Made by a program: the position numbers and the translations under genes. DNA of 64,000 bases from CBDCMJ01 sp965218875 (GTDB taxonomy: Bacteria > Chloroflexota > Dehalococcoidia > Lucifugimonadales > UBA3495): contig OZ244707.1 of NCBI GenBank assembly GCA_965218875.1, positions 62,001 to 126,000 of the forward strand. The letters run 5' to 3'. The notes under the pieces were generated by a model. That model did not search any database, was not told the DNA's origin, and worked only from the letters and a program-made list of their open reading frames with translations. Positions 1-8,203 of the stretch are shown one piece after another; positions within the stretch are counted from its first letter, which is position 1; each line of letters begins with the position of its first letter.

Positions 1-1091
1 CTCCGTTTCCGAGCATACGGGTGTTGCCCCGTCGCTCGGACCTTGGGCTTGGCGGCTTTCCCTTTCGACGGTTGGGCCTTCGGCAGGCGAAGGGTGAGCG
101 GCGGCGCTGACCTGCTGCTAGATGCCCGCGAAGACTTCGGCGGCTTGCTCGGCTTGGGTGTTCCGGTCACCTCTACCTTGGGCACGTCGCGCTTTTCGGG
201 AAGCCGTGGAGTCGGGAGTGTCACTTCGACCGGCTCCACGGCGTCCGCTTTTACCACGTCGGCCCATTCCTTGAAGGGGGGGTCTACCTTCGCCTTCGAT
301 GCGGGTGTCTTGTTGCGGAGACCGTGGTGTTTCTTGAACAGGTTGTAATGGAGGACCCACCCGTCAAGGAACCGCTGCCCGCTCTTGATTCTGTCCAGCC
401 CCCGCATGACTTTGAGCCGGTCGCGGATCGTGCCCTGCAGCCGCTCCGAGAGGTTGTTATTGACGTCCGCCCGTATCCCTTCCGACTGGATATGCCTGGC
501 CTCGGGGAAGATGTCCTTGATGGGTTTGATGTAGGGCCGCCACTTGTCGGTGGTGATGGTATTGGGCGGCTTATCGGCGGACTTCATGGCCTTGCGCAAG
601 ACGGCGCGGGCGGCGGTGGAGTCCCGGCGGGCCGACAGGTGGGCGGCTAGGATGTACCGTGTCTCGGAGTCCATGACGTTCCACAGGTACGCCTTCTGGC
701 CGCCCACGTCCGCCACCAGCTCGTCAGCTACCCAATGACCGCCCGTCTTGGGCTTGCGGTCCTTCATGTCGTCCAGGGCTTCGGCGGTATAGTCCGTCAC
801 CCAAAGGTACACCGTCTGCTTGCTGGGCTCGTTGTCCAGGTCGTATTCCTTCTCCAGCGCCTCGGCTATCTTCTTGTAGCTCTTGCCGTCGTAATAGTCC
901 TGGATCGCGCCGCCCATAAGCTCGGCACTCATCTGGCGGCCCTTAGCCTTACCGTTGGCGCGAAACTTCTTCTGGCACGCCTTACAGCGGTATCGCTGCT
1001 GGCCGTTTTGCGTCCCGTCCTTCACCACACGGTCGCCGTCGCAGTAGGGGCACTGGATTTGGTAGGTCGTGGTCTTCATGAATGTCGTCAT
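1..1091 (-). CDS. IS6-like DDE transposase with N-terminal zinc ribbon (partial)
   Basis: The reading frame is open from ATG 1091 to the left edge, so the C-terminus is missing. The N-terminus carries a zinc ribbon (CPYC near residue 15, CKAC about 20 residues later). A catalytic core follows with the IS6/IS240-style pattern: VADELVADVGG (first Asp), TTDKWRPY (second Asp), and NNLSERLQGTIRDRLKVMRG around the catalytic Glu. A Pro/Lys/Ser-rich tail extends past the usual end of such transposases. ATG 1091 has GAGGAA about 7 bases upstream; ATG 1079 is an in-frame alternative. It would catalyse cut-and-paste or replicative transposition. Family assignment is from motif recall only, and no terminal inverted repeats were identified. 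Confidence 0.8.
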   Translation of the reverse strand, partial: MTTFMKTTTYQIQCPYCDGDRVVKDGTQNGQQRYRCKACQKKFRANGKAKGRQMSAELMGGAIQDYYDGKSYKKIAEALEKEYDLDNEPSKQTVYLWVTDYTAEALDDMKDRKPKTGGHWVADELVADVGGQKAYLWNVMDSETRYILAAHLSARRDSTAARAVLRKAMKSADKPPNTITTDKWRPYIKPIKDIFPEARHIQSEGIRADVNNNLSERLQGTIRDRLKVMRGLDRIKSGQRFLDGWVLHYNLFKKHHGLRNKTPASKAKVDPPFKEWADVVKADAVEPVEVTLPTPRLPEKRDVPKVEVTGTPKPSKPPKSSRASSSRSAPPLTLRLPKAQPSKGKAAKPKVRATGQHPYARKR

Positions 1092-1182
1092 GGGCTATTC
1101 CTCGACGGCTGGGCTCAACGGTCGCTGGGCGCCGTGGATGGCCACATGCCAAGCGATTTGCTCCGTGGCGTACTGCATAGCC

Positions 1183-1485
1183 TCAAACGCAACCCCCCTG
1201 AGGACTGAACCGGCCAAAACGGGGGCCTCGGTTCGGGGCTTCCGGATGTATGGTGACCCTCAGGGCCGGCGTATGCCTTCTCCCCTCTGAGGGATTGAAT
1301 GTACCCTCCAGCCAATCCACGAAACATTGCGCGCATGGTCGGTCGTAGTTGTCCCATGTGGACCGTTTGTATACGCCGTTCTCAACCGCTTGCTCAAACG
1401 CTTCCTCATACCGTCCTAGTGCAGCTTTGACTTCGGCAAGGGCTTTGGGACTGAGTTCCGGGGTTTCGTTTGCTTGCGAGGCCAC
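1183..1485 (-). CDS. Small hypothetical protein with integrase-like helix
   Basis: 100-aa reading frame from GTG 1485, transcribed in the same direction as the transposase. The middle (STWDNYDRPCAQCFVDWLEG) resembles short proteins whose helix looks like the core-binding helix of tyrosine recombinases. The C-terminal 30 residues are Pro/Gly/Arg-rich and may be non-native. The Shine-Dalgarno is weak and no function is assigned. It could be a relic left beside the transposase. Confidence 0.45.
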   Translation of the reverse strand: MASQANETPELSPKALAEVKAALGRYEEAFEQAVENGVYKRSTWDNYDRPCAQCFVDWLEGTFNPSEGRRHTPALRVTIHPEAPNRGPRFGRFSPQGGCV

Positions 1486-1609
1486 GGGGGAGCCATACTC
1501 CGACAGCCGTGGTACACCCGACAGCGGCTGCTGCCATTAATTTAGGAGCTGAACTCTCATTTGGCCACTCTTCAACCTTTCCGGGCCCACCTCAAGCGAC
1601 TGAAACCTG

Positions 1610-2710
1610 TTAAAGCAATCGGAAGTTCTTGATAGCCTCGGCTCCACCAAGCTTTTGCCATCGCTGATCCCATTCTGCATCAGGGAGAGTTAACATGTTG
1701 TAAAAGTGCTCGTGCCTTATCCTGCGTTCTCTGAGATGGCTGGTGGCGCGGGAAAGGGTTGCATGCAAATCGGACAGCCCTTCAGGTGGTTCGGGTGTCT
1801 TCAGCACATCATGAAGATCCTGCATCCTAGAGCATATTGACTCTCCAGGCTGTAGAATGCCTGGGCCCATCCCCGTGGGGATGCCTTCAAGAACGTCACA
1901 TGCCGATACCATCAAGCTGTAAAACCATGCCCTTCGCCGAAACCTTGTCAAGTGTACAATCGGGCCCAACTTTTTCTGAATGGATTGCAAGGCCTCCCGG
2001 AAAACGCACTTGGCAGATTCACTATTCGGGAAGTCGTCGTCATAGTCTTCGTACATTTTTGCGATCGTGCTGATGTCAGAGATTCCTCTCAAAGTAGCAA
2101 CCAGAACGTCGGAAGTCAGTTCAACCTCCTTCATGCGCGCAATTTGCTGGTTGCTGAATATCTTCATAGATTCCCACGCTTCTAGCGACGAACGCTCGGC
2201 TGCCAAACCATACGCTGTCTGCTTGAATCGCCCAAACCACTTGGCGTTAAGCTTCTCCTGCCTGTTGAGAACCAAAGTGTAGGTGTTGAGTCTCTCAAAC
2301 ATAGCCCATACATCAGGGTCGCTAGCGTCCTCCATAACCTCTGTAGATATCTCATACCCGAGAAAAGCGGTTTGAACTGGCTCTGGCAGTTCTGGAAACG
2401 TGAGGCCACCAAATTGCCTGTGGTGCTTGGGGTCAAGCCGGAGTTTTCCATTAAAGAAATCAATTATGGCTGAGAGGCGTTGTTGGCCATCTACTACCTC
2501 ATACTGGAACTTAATTGAGTTCGCGGCCATTCTCCGAAGATAGATTTTGGGCATTGGAAGGCCCTGAACGACTGTATCTATTAGGTAGGCACGAGCTGCC
2601 TCTTCCCAGGCCAATCGCCTCTGGAACTTTGGCTGTAGAACCAAATCGCCTCTAGCAAAAAGCCGCAATAGCTCAGCTATATTGTAGTGTTTCCGATTGA
2701 AGGTCGCCAT
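1610..2710 (-). CDS. DUF262 (GmrSD-N/ParB-like) family protein
   Basis: 366 aa. The N-terminus has the DUF262 hallmarks: LQPKFQRRLAW (about residues 25-35) and VVDGQQRLSAIIDF (DGQQR at 74-78). DUF262 proteins are NTP-dependent nuclease or regulatory subunits found in GmrSD type IV restriction and other phage-defence systems. The usual C-terminal DUF1524 HNH nuclease is not apparent; the C-terminal half is helical and unrecognised, so this may be a sensor or NTPase rather than a nuclease. The start codon abuts the stop of the upstream gene (TAAATG), showing one transcript with the HFT protein and the methyltransferase. Local GC is about 52%, well below the flanks. Confidence 0.88.
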   Translation of the reverse strand: MATFNRKHYNIAELLRLFARGDLVLQPKFQRRLAWEEAARAYLIDTVVQGLPMPKIYLRRMAANSIKFQYEVVDGQQRLSAIIDFFNGKLRLDPKHHRQFGGLTFPELPEPVQTAFLGYEISTEVMEDASDPDVWAMFERLNTYTLVLNRQEKLNAKWFGRFKQTAYGLAAERSSLEAWESMKIFSNQQIARMKEVELTSDVLVATLRGISDISTIAKMYEDYDDDFPNSESAKCVFREALQSIQKKLGPIVHLTRFRRRAWFYSLMVSACDVLEGIPTGMGPGILQPGESICSRMQDLHDVLKTPEPPEGLSDLHATLSRATSHLRERRIRHEHFYNMLTLPDAEWDQRWQKLGGAEAIKNFRLL

Positions 2711-3358
2711 TTACGGAGCACTCCACGCCTCTCGGATAGTACGATAAACTTCCATGGAAATGTACCGTTCAGCAGGTAAGTTCATAGTCCCTACCTGCTG
2801 GATAATCTTAGTCGCGTCCGCAATAGATTCTACCAACACATATTCTACATCGGCGTATTCAAAATTGAACGATGTGGGCAACCGCCACTCCCTCTCGTGA
2901 ATCCAATCTTGGATGACCCCTTCTTGGACTAACCCGCCTGGGTCGAACGGTACAACGAACGGTTTGAGTGATTCGGGAAGGCTATTACTCATCTTCTGCA
3001 ATATGTCCCCACGCAAATAAAGAGCAGGGCCGCCGCCAGCTTCGAAAACAGCCTTTTTTGAGAATACGACTCCGTAAGAACTGTATCTTACCCCATGTGC
3101 CACTAATGCATCCCAAACGCACTCTGTGAAACATACTGCTGAGGCGTTTCCAGAAAGCGGCATCGGAGATGAATGTATAGCCTTCGTTTCCAAAATGCTG
3201 ATTAACCTATCAATTGCGCTATCCTGTTTGTGGTAGTGAAGTGGATGGTCAGGAGGGATATCATTTTCCCGAACCATTTTCCTCCGGTTTGCATCCCTGG
3301 TGAAATGGACTAGTAGTGGAGAATAGTCTGGGGTCTTTCGTGAGTAATAGCTTGTCAT
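2711..3358 (-). CDS. HFT/CFTE/EREWR protein, AbiGi- or DUF2971-like, putative defence component
   Basis: 215 aa, no signal or membrane segment. Visible landmarks are LLVHFT near the N-terminus, VCFTE near residue 90, YSSYGVVFSK, GGPALYLRG, and HEREWRLP near residue 165. This order (HFT, then FTE, then a GxxFSK strand, then EREWR) is seen in AbiGi-antitoxin/DUF2971-like proteins of abortive-infection loci, some of which have an ADP-ribosyltransferase-like fold. The match is from memory and is weak. It lies 7 bp after the methyltransferase and directly abuts the DUF262 gene, so it is the middle gene of a three-gene operon. Lower GC suggests recent acquisition with its neighbours. Confidence 0.7.
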   Translation of the reverse strand: MTSYYSRKTPDYSPLLVHFTRDANRRKMVRENDIPPDHPLHYHKQDSAIDRLISILETKAIHSSPMPLSGNASAVCFTECVWDALVAHGVRYSSYGVVFSKKAVFEAGGGPALYLRGDILQKMSNSLPESLKPFVVPFDPGGLVQEGVIQDWIHEREWRLPTSFNFEYADVEYVLVESIADATKIIQQVGTMNLPAERYISMEVYRTIREAWSAP

Positions 3359-3365
3359 TGAGGTA

Positions 3366-4259
3366 TCATTGGGAGGGAGTGCTGTGTCGTTCGAACGTCT
3401 TTATCAAGCGGTGGTTCGCGGCTTGAGCCTGATCCGCATCTATCTCGAACCCAACAAAAGAGCAGCCTAATTCCATCGCGGCTATCCCGGTAGATCCGGA
3501 ACCGGCGAAAGGATCCAGTACCGTTATATCCGCCCCTGTGGTTCCGTAGGCGGCGATGCATTGCCGTGGGAGGTCTAAAGGAAAGCGTGAATGGTGCGGC
3601 AACCCGGCGATCTTATCGGTGCCAAACTCCCAAAAAGAACCTACGGGCGGCTTCTTTCGAAAATAATGTTTCTCTGATTTAGCAAAGAGGTAAATGGCTT
3701 CGTGACATCTGTGTGGTCGTCGGGCCAACCCCTCCGGCATCGGGTTCTTCTTTCGCCAGATTATTTCACCTCGAAAGATGTATCCTTTATCGCACAGGTC
3801 AATTATCAACCGATGTGGTAACGCCAAAAGATTGCCGTATTTAAGCCACGTTGTATCTGAGTCAGTAAAGGCTCTGCGTTTCCCACGAGGCTTGGTGTAT
3901 GCTGAATTCTTGGGATTTAACTGACCTTTGAACTCGCCGCCAAGACTACTGTATTTGGAGTCCCCCAATCGCCAATTAACCGGGGTGTTGTAGGCATCTC
4001 CCATGTTCACCCACAGAATCCCATGAGGTTTCAGCTTGTCAAGAATTGCCACGAAGACGTCCGAAAGACACTGGAGGTATTTCCTCGGATCGGGAATCAC
4101 CCCTAGCCCGCCGTCAAGACGCTGGCCCCAATAAGGTGGGCTCGTGACGACGACATCTACAGACTGCTCCGGCAATTTGGGAATAAGGTTGCGGCAGTCG
4201 CCAGTGGCAACCCGATTCAGAGCGAAGCAGCCGACTCCAACACGGTTATCTGCGGTCAT
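3366..4259 (-). CDS. Site-specific DNA methyltransferase (N4-cytosine/N6-adenine, beta class)
   Basis: 297 aa from ATG 4259; an in-frame ATG at 4319 would add 20 residues with no family counterpart and lacks a ribosome site. Motif IV is TSPPYWGQR near the N-terminus and motif I is DPFAGSGSTG near the C-terminus, the permuted (beta) order. SPPYW favours N4-cytosine but N6-adenine is possible. The region between the motifs is the target-recognition part. It is the first gene of the minus-strand cassette with the HFT protein and DUF262, and probably marks host DNA so the other two spare it. GC is lower than in the surrounding core genes. Confidence 0.9.
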   Translation of the reverse strand: MTADNRVGVGCFALNRVATGDCRNLIPKLPEQSVDVVVTSPPYWGQRLDGGLGVIPDPRKYLQCLSDVFVAILDKLKPHGILWVNMGDAYNTPVNWRLGDSKYSSLGGEFKGQLNPKNSAYTKPRGKRRAFTDSDTTWLKYGNLLALPHRLIIDLCDKGYIFRGEIIWRKKNPMPEGLARRPHRCHEAIYLFAKSEKHYFRKKPPVGSFWEFGTDKIAGLPHHSRFPLDLPRQCIAAYGTTGADITVLDPFAGSGSTGIAAMELGCSFVGFEIDADQAQAANHRLIKTFERHSTPSQ

Positions 4260-4530
4260 GCAATTTCCAAGACGGCCAATTGGAGCACTGCCTGAAAAGA
4301 CTGACGGAACAGGGGCCATGCACCCGTGAAGTGACCCCCATAACTGTGGCGGTCAAGCAGCTGCGCTCGTTGAAGGAGACGAAATCCCTTTGGGAATGTT
4401 GTTTGGGTTGCGGTATCCTACCATGGACCTAACCCCAAAAGCAAACGAAACCAGTTCCGGCATGGGCCTTCTCCTCTCGCGGGTGTCTACCGGTTGGCGA
4501 CGTTGATTTCAGCCATGACGCGCTGACTCC

Positions 4531-4854
4531 TTAAGCTTCCAAGAGCCAGAGTACTACGACAAGAACAGCCAGGCCCGCTCCGATGAAGCCAGCAATCCAC
4601 CGCATGGCTCGCATGTCTCCGCGGAGGTCGGCTATATCAACCTTGGTAGCGAGGGAATCCAGGCGCCCTTCAAGCCTCCCCAAGTCGCGGCTTCCGGCCG
4701 TTGCCGCAGCCTCCCTAGACAGGAGGGACGAGTCGGTCGCAGCCTCTGCTCGGATGTTCACCTGCGCTTCAACTCGGGCAGGAATGCCCTTAAGAACCAG
4801 GGCAGGAATGCCCGTAAGCTTGGACCCGATGCTGGATGCAAGTCTGGCAAGCAT
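4531..4854 (-). CDS. Small protein with C-terminal membrane anchor
   Basis: About 107 aa from ATG 4854, chosen because GGGAGAAG sits 6 bases upstream; an in-frame ATG at 4899 would add 15 residues. The middle is a predicted coiled coil (LGRLEGRLDSLATKVDIADL) followed by one C-terminal transmembrane helix (IAGFIGAGLAVLVVVLWLL). The layout resembles DUF1640-like or phage-type small membrane proteins. It follows another small membrane protein, so the two probably form an operon. Function unknown. Confidence 0.6.
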   Translation of the reverse strand: MLARLASSIGSKLTGIPALVLKGIPARVEAQVNIRAEAATDSSLLSREAAATAGSRDLGRLEGRLDSLATKVDIADLRGDMRAMRWIAGFIGAGLAVLVVVLWLLEA

Positions 4855-4903
4855 GATGCTTCTCCCTTTCAGCCATGCGCGGATGCTACCATAGGCCATA
4901 CAC

Positions 4904-5305
4904 CTATTTCACACGAAACCTGAGCCGCCGTACACAGCGGGCGACCGCCGCCTTGCCTCCGTACCAGCCGAAGCCTATCACTAGGGCCAGCACCACCGTT
5001 TGGTGATAGAGGCTCAGGGCCTCCGGAGCTTCTTGGGGGTACGCCAGGTAGTCCCACACGATGATAGCCATGCCGTTCACCGCAAATGCCGCCCATGCCG
5101 CCACGAACCACCGGGGCAAAGGTTTGAATACCTCGACTGTCTTCTTGACTAACCATAGGTCACTGAGCTGCCGGGCCGTCCAGTTCCAGGCGCGGCGCGT
5201 TGGTTCGATGACCTGCTTGCGGTGAGCCCAAAGTGTGGTTGCCACTCCGTAGACTGCCCGGGTAACTTCGATGGCATTGGCAACAGGGTCCAGCTCTTCG
5301 TTCAT
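4904..5305 (-). CDS. Hypothetical two-helix membrane protein
   Basis: About 133 aa. The start is taken at ATG 5305 because AGGAGG lies 5 bases upstream; the ATG at 5308 is only 2 bases from it. The N-terminal half is soluble and helical. Two hydrophobic segments follow (WFVAAWAAFAVNGMAIIVWD and TVVLALVIGFGWYGG), then a basic tail RCVRRLRFRVK. It precedes the coiled-coil/TM protein in the same direction. Size and topology recall phage or plasmid accessory membrane proteins, but nothing specific is recognised. Its ribosome site is embedded in a perfect hairpin. Confidence 0.6.
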   Translation of the reverse strand: MNEELDPVANAIEVTRAVYGVATTLWAHRKQVIEPTRRAWNWTARQLSDLWLVKKTVEVFKPLPRWFVAAWAAFAVNGMAIIVWDYLAYPQEAPEALSLYHQTVVLALVIGFGWYGGKAAVARCVRRLRFRVK

Positions 5306-5309
5306 CATC

Positions 5310-5335
5310 CCCTCCTGCTCCGGGGCGCAGGAGGG
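5310..5335 (-). promoter_or_regulatory. Hairpin sequestering the Shine-Dalgarno of the 5305 gene
   Basis: Two perfectly complementary 9-base arms (5310-5318 and 5327-5335) enclose an 8-base loop. On the minus strand the 3' arm contains AGGAGG and ends just before the start codons. Folding would hide the ribosome site. It could instead be a terminator-like stem, but no T-run follows. Confidence 0.5.
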
Positions 5336-5434
5336 CCGGTTGACAAACTCCTACTGAGGGGCCTATCCTTCACTCGTTCTTCGTTCGAGTTTAGGCGCAG
5401 GCCCGAACCCCGACAAATATTATTGGCGCTAAGT

Positions 5435-5466
5435 ACCCCCGTAAGGTTTCCGAGACCTACGGGGGT
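5435..5466. terminator. GC-rich hairpin between ruvB and the small membrane genes
   Basis: ACCCCCGTA pairs with TACGGGGGT, and GGT/ACC extends the stem inside (one bulged A). It sits about 210 bp downstream of the ruvB stop on the minus strand. There is no clear T-tract on either side, so it may be a Rho-assisted or weak terminator. The rest of the 365-bp gap holds no gene that I can see. Confidence 0.4.
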
Positions 5467-5673
5467 TCTTGGCGTTCAGGGCATTGACCCCCTGCGGCAG
5501 TATGCTATCATGGGAATCACCTTAATTCAAACGAAACCGTCCGCGGCAATCCCACGACTGGCGTCAAGGGCGGCCGGAGGTCCGTTCGCTCCGGGGAGGG
5601 GCGGGAAGCGGCCCGGGGTCCGGTTGGCAGGCAATGAGGCCGGGGCCGGACGCGTCGGCAAAGCCAACGGCGA

Positions 5674-6702
5674 TTAGAACCCGGACATCCTGGTCTGGTC
5701 TCCGGGGTCCTGCCGGTGGTAGGGGCGGCCCAGGTACTCGTGGGCCGCTCGGTTGGCTACCCGGCCCCGGGGCGTCCGCTCCAAGAACCCCAATTGCAAC
5801 AGGTAGGGCTCCCAAACGTCCATGATGGTGTCCGCGTCTTCGTTGATGGAGGCGGCCAGAGTGTCGAGACCCACGGGACCGCCGTCGAACTTGTCGATAA
5901 TGCTCTCCAACAGCTTGCGGTCGGACTGGTCCAGCCCCAGTTCGTCAACCATTAGCTGGTCCAGGGCCGCCCGGGCCACCGGGCCGGAGACACGGTTGTC
6001 GGCCTTCACCAGGGCGTAGTCCCGGGACCGTTTCAGCAGGCGGTTGGCGATGCGGGGAGTTCCCCGGGAGCGAGCGGCGATCTCGTTGACCCCGTCCGGC
6101 TCTATGTCGACTTCCAGTATCCGAGCCGACCGCTCCACGATGATCCTCATGTCCGCGGTGTCGTAATACTCCATGCGGAACACGGAACCAAACCGGTCCC
6201 GCAGGGGCGCGCTGATCATCGAGTACCGGGTAGTGGCGCCGATGAGGGTAAAGGGGCTGATCCGCAGGTTCACGTTGCGGGCCGCCAGTCCCTTGCCCAC
6301 CATCCACGACAGGAAGAAGTCCTCCATCGCCGGGTAGAGCACCTCCTCCACCACCCGGTTGAGCCGGTGCACCTCGTCGATGAACAGCACCTCGCCCTGC
6401 TGCAGGCTGGTCAGGATTGCGGCCATGTCGCCCGCTCGCTCCACCGCGGGGCCGGAGGTGACCCTGATGTCCACCTCCAACTCGCGGGCGATGATGTGGG
6501 CCAGGGTGGTCTTCCCCAAACCGGGCGGCCCGTAGATGATGACGTGGTCCAGGGAATCGCCCCGTATCTTGGCCGCCTGGATGGCGATGCTCAGGTTCTC
6601 TTTGGTTTGGGCCTGGCCTATGAACTCTTCCAGCCTTCTGGGGCGCAGGAAGACGTCTGAGTCTCCCTCTTGGACCACTCCCGATATCAGGCGCTCAGCC
6701 AT
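5674..6702 (-). CDS. ruvB: Holliday junction branch-migration helicase RuvB
   Basis: 342 aa, full length for the family. RuvB is the hexameric AAA+ motor that drives RuvA-bound Holliday junctions during recombinational repair in the cytoplasm. Walker A is GPPGLGKT (58-65), Walker B is FIDEVHRLN, sensor 1 is GATTR, the arginine finger lies in PLRDRFG, and a winged-helix domain closes the C-terminus. ruvA and ruvC are not adjacent. The next gene upstream on the same strand is fabF, about 90 bp away. Confidence 0.97.
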   Translation of the reverse strand: MAERLISGVVQEGDSDVFLRPRRLEEFIGQAQTKENLSIAIQAAKIRGDSLDHVIIYGPPGLGKTTLAHIIARELEVDIRVTSGPAVERAGDMAAILTSLQQGEVLFIDEVHRLNRVVEEVLYPAMEDFFLSWMVGKGLAARNVNLRISPFTLIGATTRYSMISAPLRDRFGSVFRMEYYDTADMRIIVERSARILEVDIEPDGVNEIAARSRGTPRIANRLLKRSRDYALVKADNRVSGPVARAALDQLMVDELGLDQSDRKLLESIIDKFDGGPVGLDTLAASINEDADTIMDVWEPYLLQLGFLERTPRGRVANRAAHEYLGRPYHRQDPGDQTRMSGF

Positions 6703-6790
6703 GTCCCCTCAACATCCCTGCAATTGTGCGCTCCCCGGATTCTAGGTTAGGGGCCAAACACCGTCAAGGACGGCTCCGCCAGGGCGGGGA

Positions 6791-8041
6791 TCAGCCCTCC
6801 AGCTTGCGAAACACGAGGCAGGCGTTCTGACCCCCAAAACCGAAGGCGTTGGACAGGGCCACTGAGACATCGTGCTTTCTGGCCTGGTTGGGCACGTAGT
6901 CCAGGTCGCAGTCCGGGTCCGGAAACTGGTAGTTTATCGTCGGGTGGACCATCCCTTCCGTTATGGCTTTGACGCAGGCCACCGCCTCCAGCGCGCCGGA
7001 CGCCCCCAGGGCGTGGCCGACCATCGACTTGGTGGAGCTAACGGGTATCCGGTAGGCTCCATCGCCGAACAGCCGCTTTATGGCCACGGTCTCCACCGCA
7101 TCGTTCAAGGGCGTGGAGGTCCCGTGGGCGTTGATGTAGTCCACCTGCTCCAGCGGTACGGAGGCATCAGCCAACGCCAGCCGCATGGCCTCCGCCGCAC
7201 TGACCCCATTCTCCTCCGGCTGCACCGGATGCGAGGCGTCGGCGGTGCAGCCAAAGCCGGCCAGCTCCACCAGAATGGGGGCGCCGCGGTTGAGGGCGTG
7301 TTCCAGGGTCTCCAACACCAGTATCACCGCCCCTTCCGCGGGCACAAACCCGTCGCGCTGGGCGTCGAAAGGGCGACTGGCGGCTTGGGGGTCGTCGTTG
7401 CGGGTACTGAGGGCCCGCATCACGGCGAAACCGGCCAAGCCCAGCTGGCTGATGCCGGCCTCGGCCCCCCCGGCCAGCATCACGTCGGCTGCCCCTCGGC
7501 GGATGGCTTCCAGGGCCTCACCGATGCCCTGATTGGAGGCGGCGCAAGCGGTGGTGGCCGTGGAGTTGTATCCCAGGGCGCCCACGTAGCGGCTGACGGC
7601 GGCCGCGGCCATGTTGGGGAGGACCATAGGGAAGAAGAAGGGCGTCATCTTCATGCCGCCGCGGCCGGCCAAGACCCGGCAGTTCTCCTCCAGGGTGGGA
7701 AATCCGCCGTTGCCGTTGCCCAAGACCACGCCAACCCGAAAGGGGTCCTCTCGCGAAACGTCCAGCCTTGCCGATTCCACCGCGGTCAGGCCGGCGGCCA
7801 CGGCAAGCTGGGCAAACCTGGCCATGCGGCGGGCCTCTTTGGCGTTAACGTACTGGCCGGGGTCGAAGTCGCCGACTTCCCCGGATATCCGGCAAGGGTA
7901 GTCGGTGGGGTCGCACAGGGTCATGGGACCAATGCCCGACTTTCCCGCCGCAAGGCCGTCCCAGAACGCGTCGGCGCTTTGGCCCAGGGGTGTCATCGCC
8001 CCCATACCCGTCACCACTACTTTAGGCCTTGTCTCCGCCAC
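6791..8041 (-). CDS. fabF: Beta-ketoacyl-ACP synthase II (FabF)
   Basis: 416 aa, the usual size. It condenses malonyl-ACP with acyl-ACP in fatty-acid elongation. The catalytic triad is visible: nucleophile Cys166 in TTACAASNQG, His in NAHGTSTPLND, and His in KSMVGHALGASGA. The N-terminal VVVTGMGAMTPLG and C-terminal NAFGFGGQNACLVF are family hallmarks. The start is GTG 8041 with AGGAGAG about 8 bases upstream. No other fab gene or acyl carrier protein is adjacent, so it is a stand-alone copy. Confidence 0.96.
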   Translation of the reverse strand: MAETRPKVVVTGMGAMTPLGQSADAFWDGLAAGKSGIGPMTLCDPTDYPCRISGEVGDFDPGQYVNAKEARRMARFAQLAVAAGLTAVESARLDVSREDPFRVGVVLGNGNGGFPTLEENCRVLAGRGGMKMTPFFFPMVLPNMAAAAVSRYVGALGYNSTATTACAASNQGIGEALEAIRRGAADVMLAGGAEAGISQLGLAGFAVMRALSTRNDDPQAASRPFDAQRDGFVPAEGAVILVLETLEHALNRGAPILVELAGFGCTADASHPVQPEENGVSAAEAMRLALADASVPLEQVDYINAHGTSTPLNDAVETVAIKRLFGDGAYRIPVSSTKSMVGHALGASGALEAVACVKAITEGMVHPTINYQFPDPDCDLDYVPNQARKHDVSVALSNAFGFGGQNACLVFRKLEG

Positions 8042-8203
8042 GCCATACTCTCCTGAAGCCGGATGCCGGTTGAGAGCGCACTCCTCAAGGTCCGGGGAAT
8101 ATACCTATTGCCGGATGCGACAACGACCGTACCGGCCAATCGCTAGCGTACCCTAAAGTTCGCCCGGAGCAGCCCCGCCGGGCGCGTCCGATTTTGGGCA
8201 AAG

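Noticed and set aside
1462..4452. Inverted 14-mer (GGTTTCGTTTGCTT at 1462-1475 and its complement at 4439-4452) flanking the first defence cassette
   Set aside because: Fourteen-base matches are expected several times by chance in 64 kb on two strands, no longer homology extends it, and the left copy lies inside a reading frame.
6872..8056. 394-aa plus-strand frame opposite fabF
   Set aside because: fabF on the other strand has all catalytic motifs; this frame is a high-GC antisense shadow.
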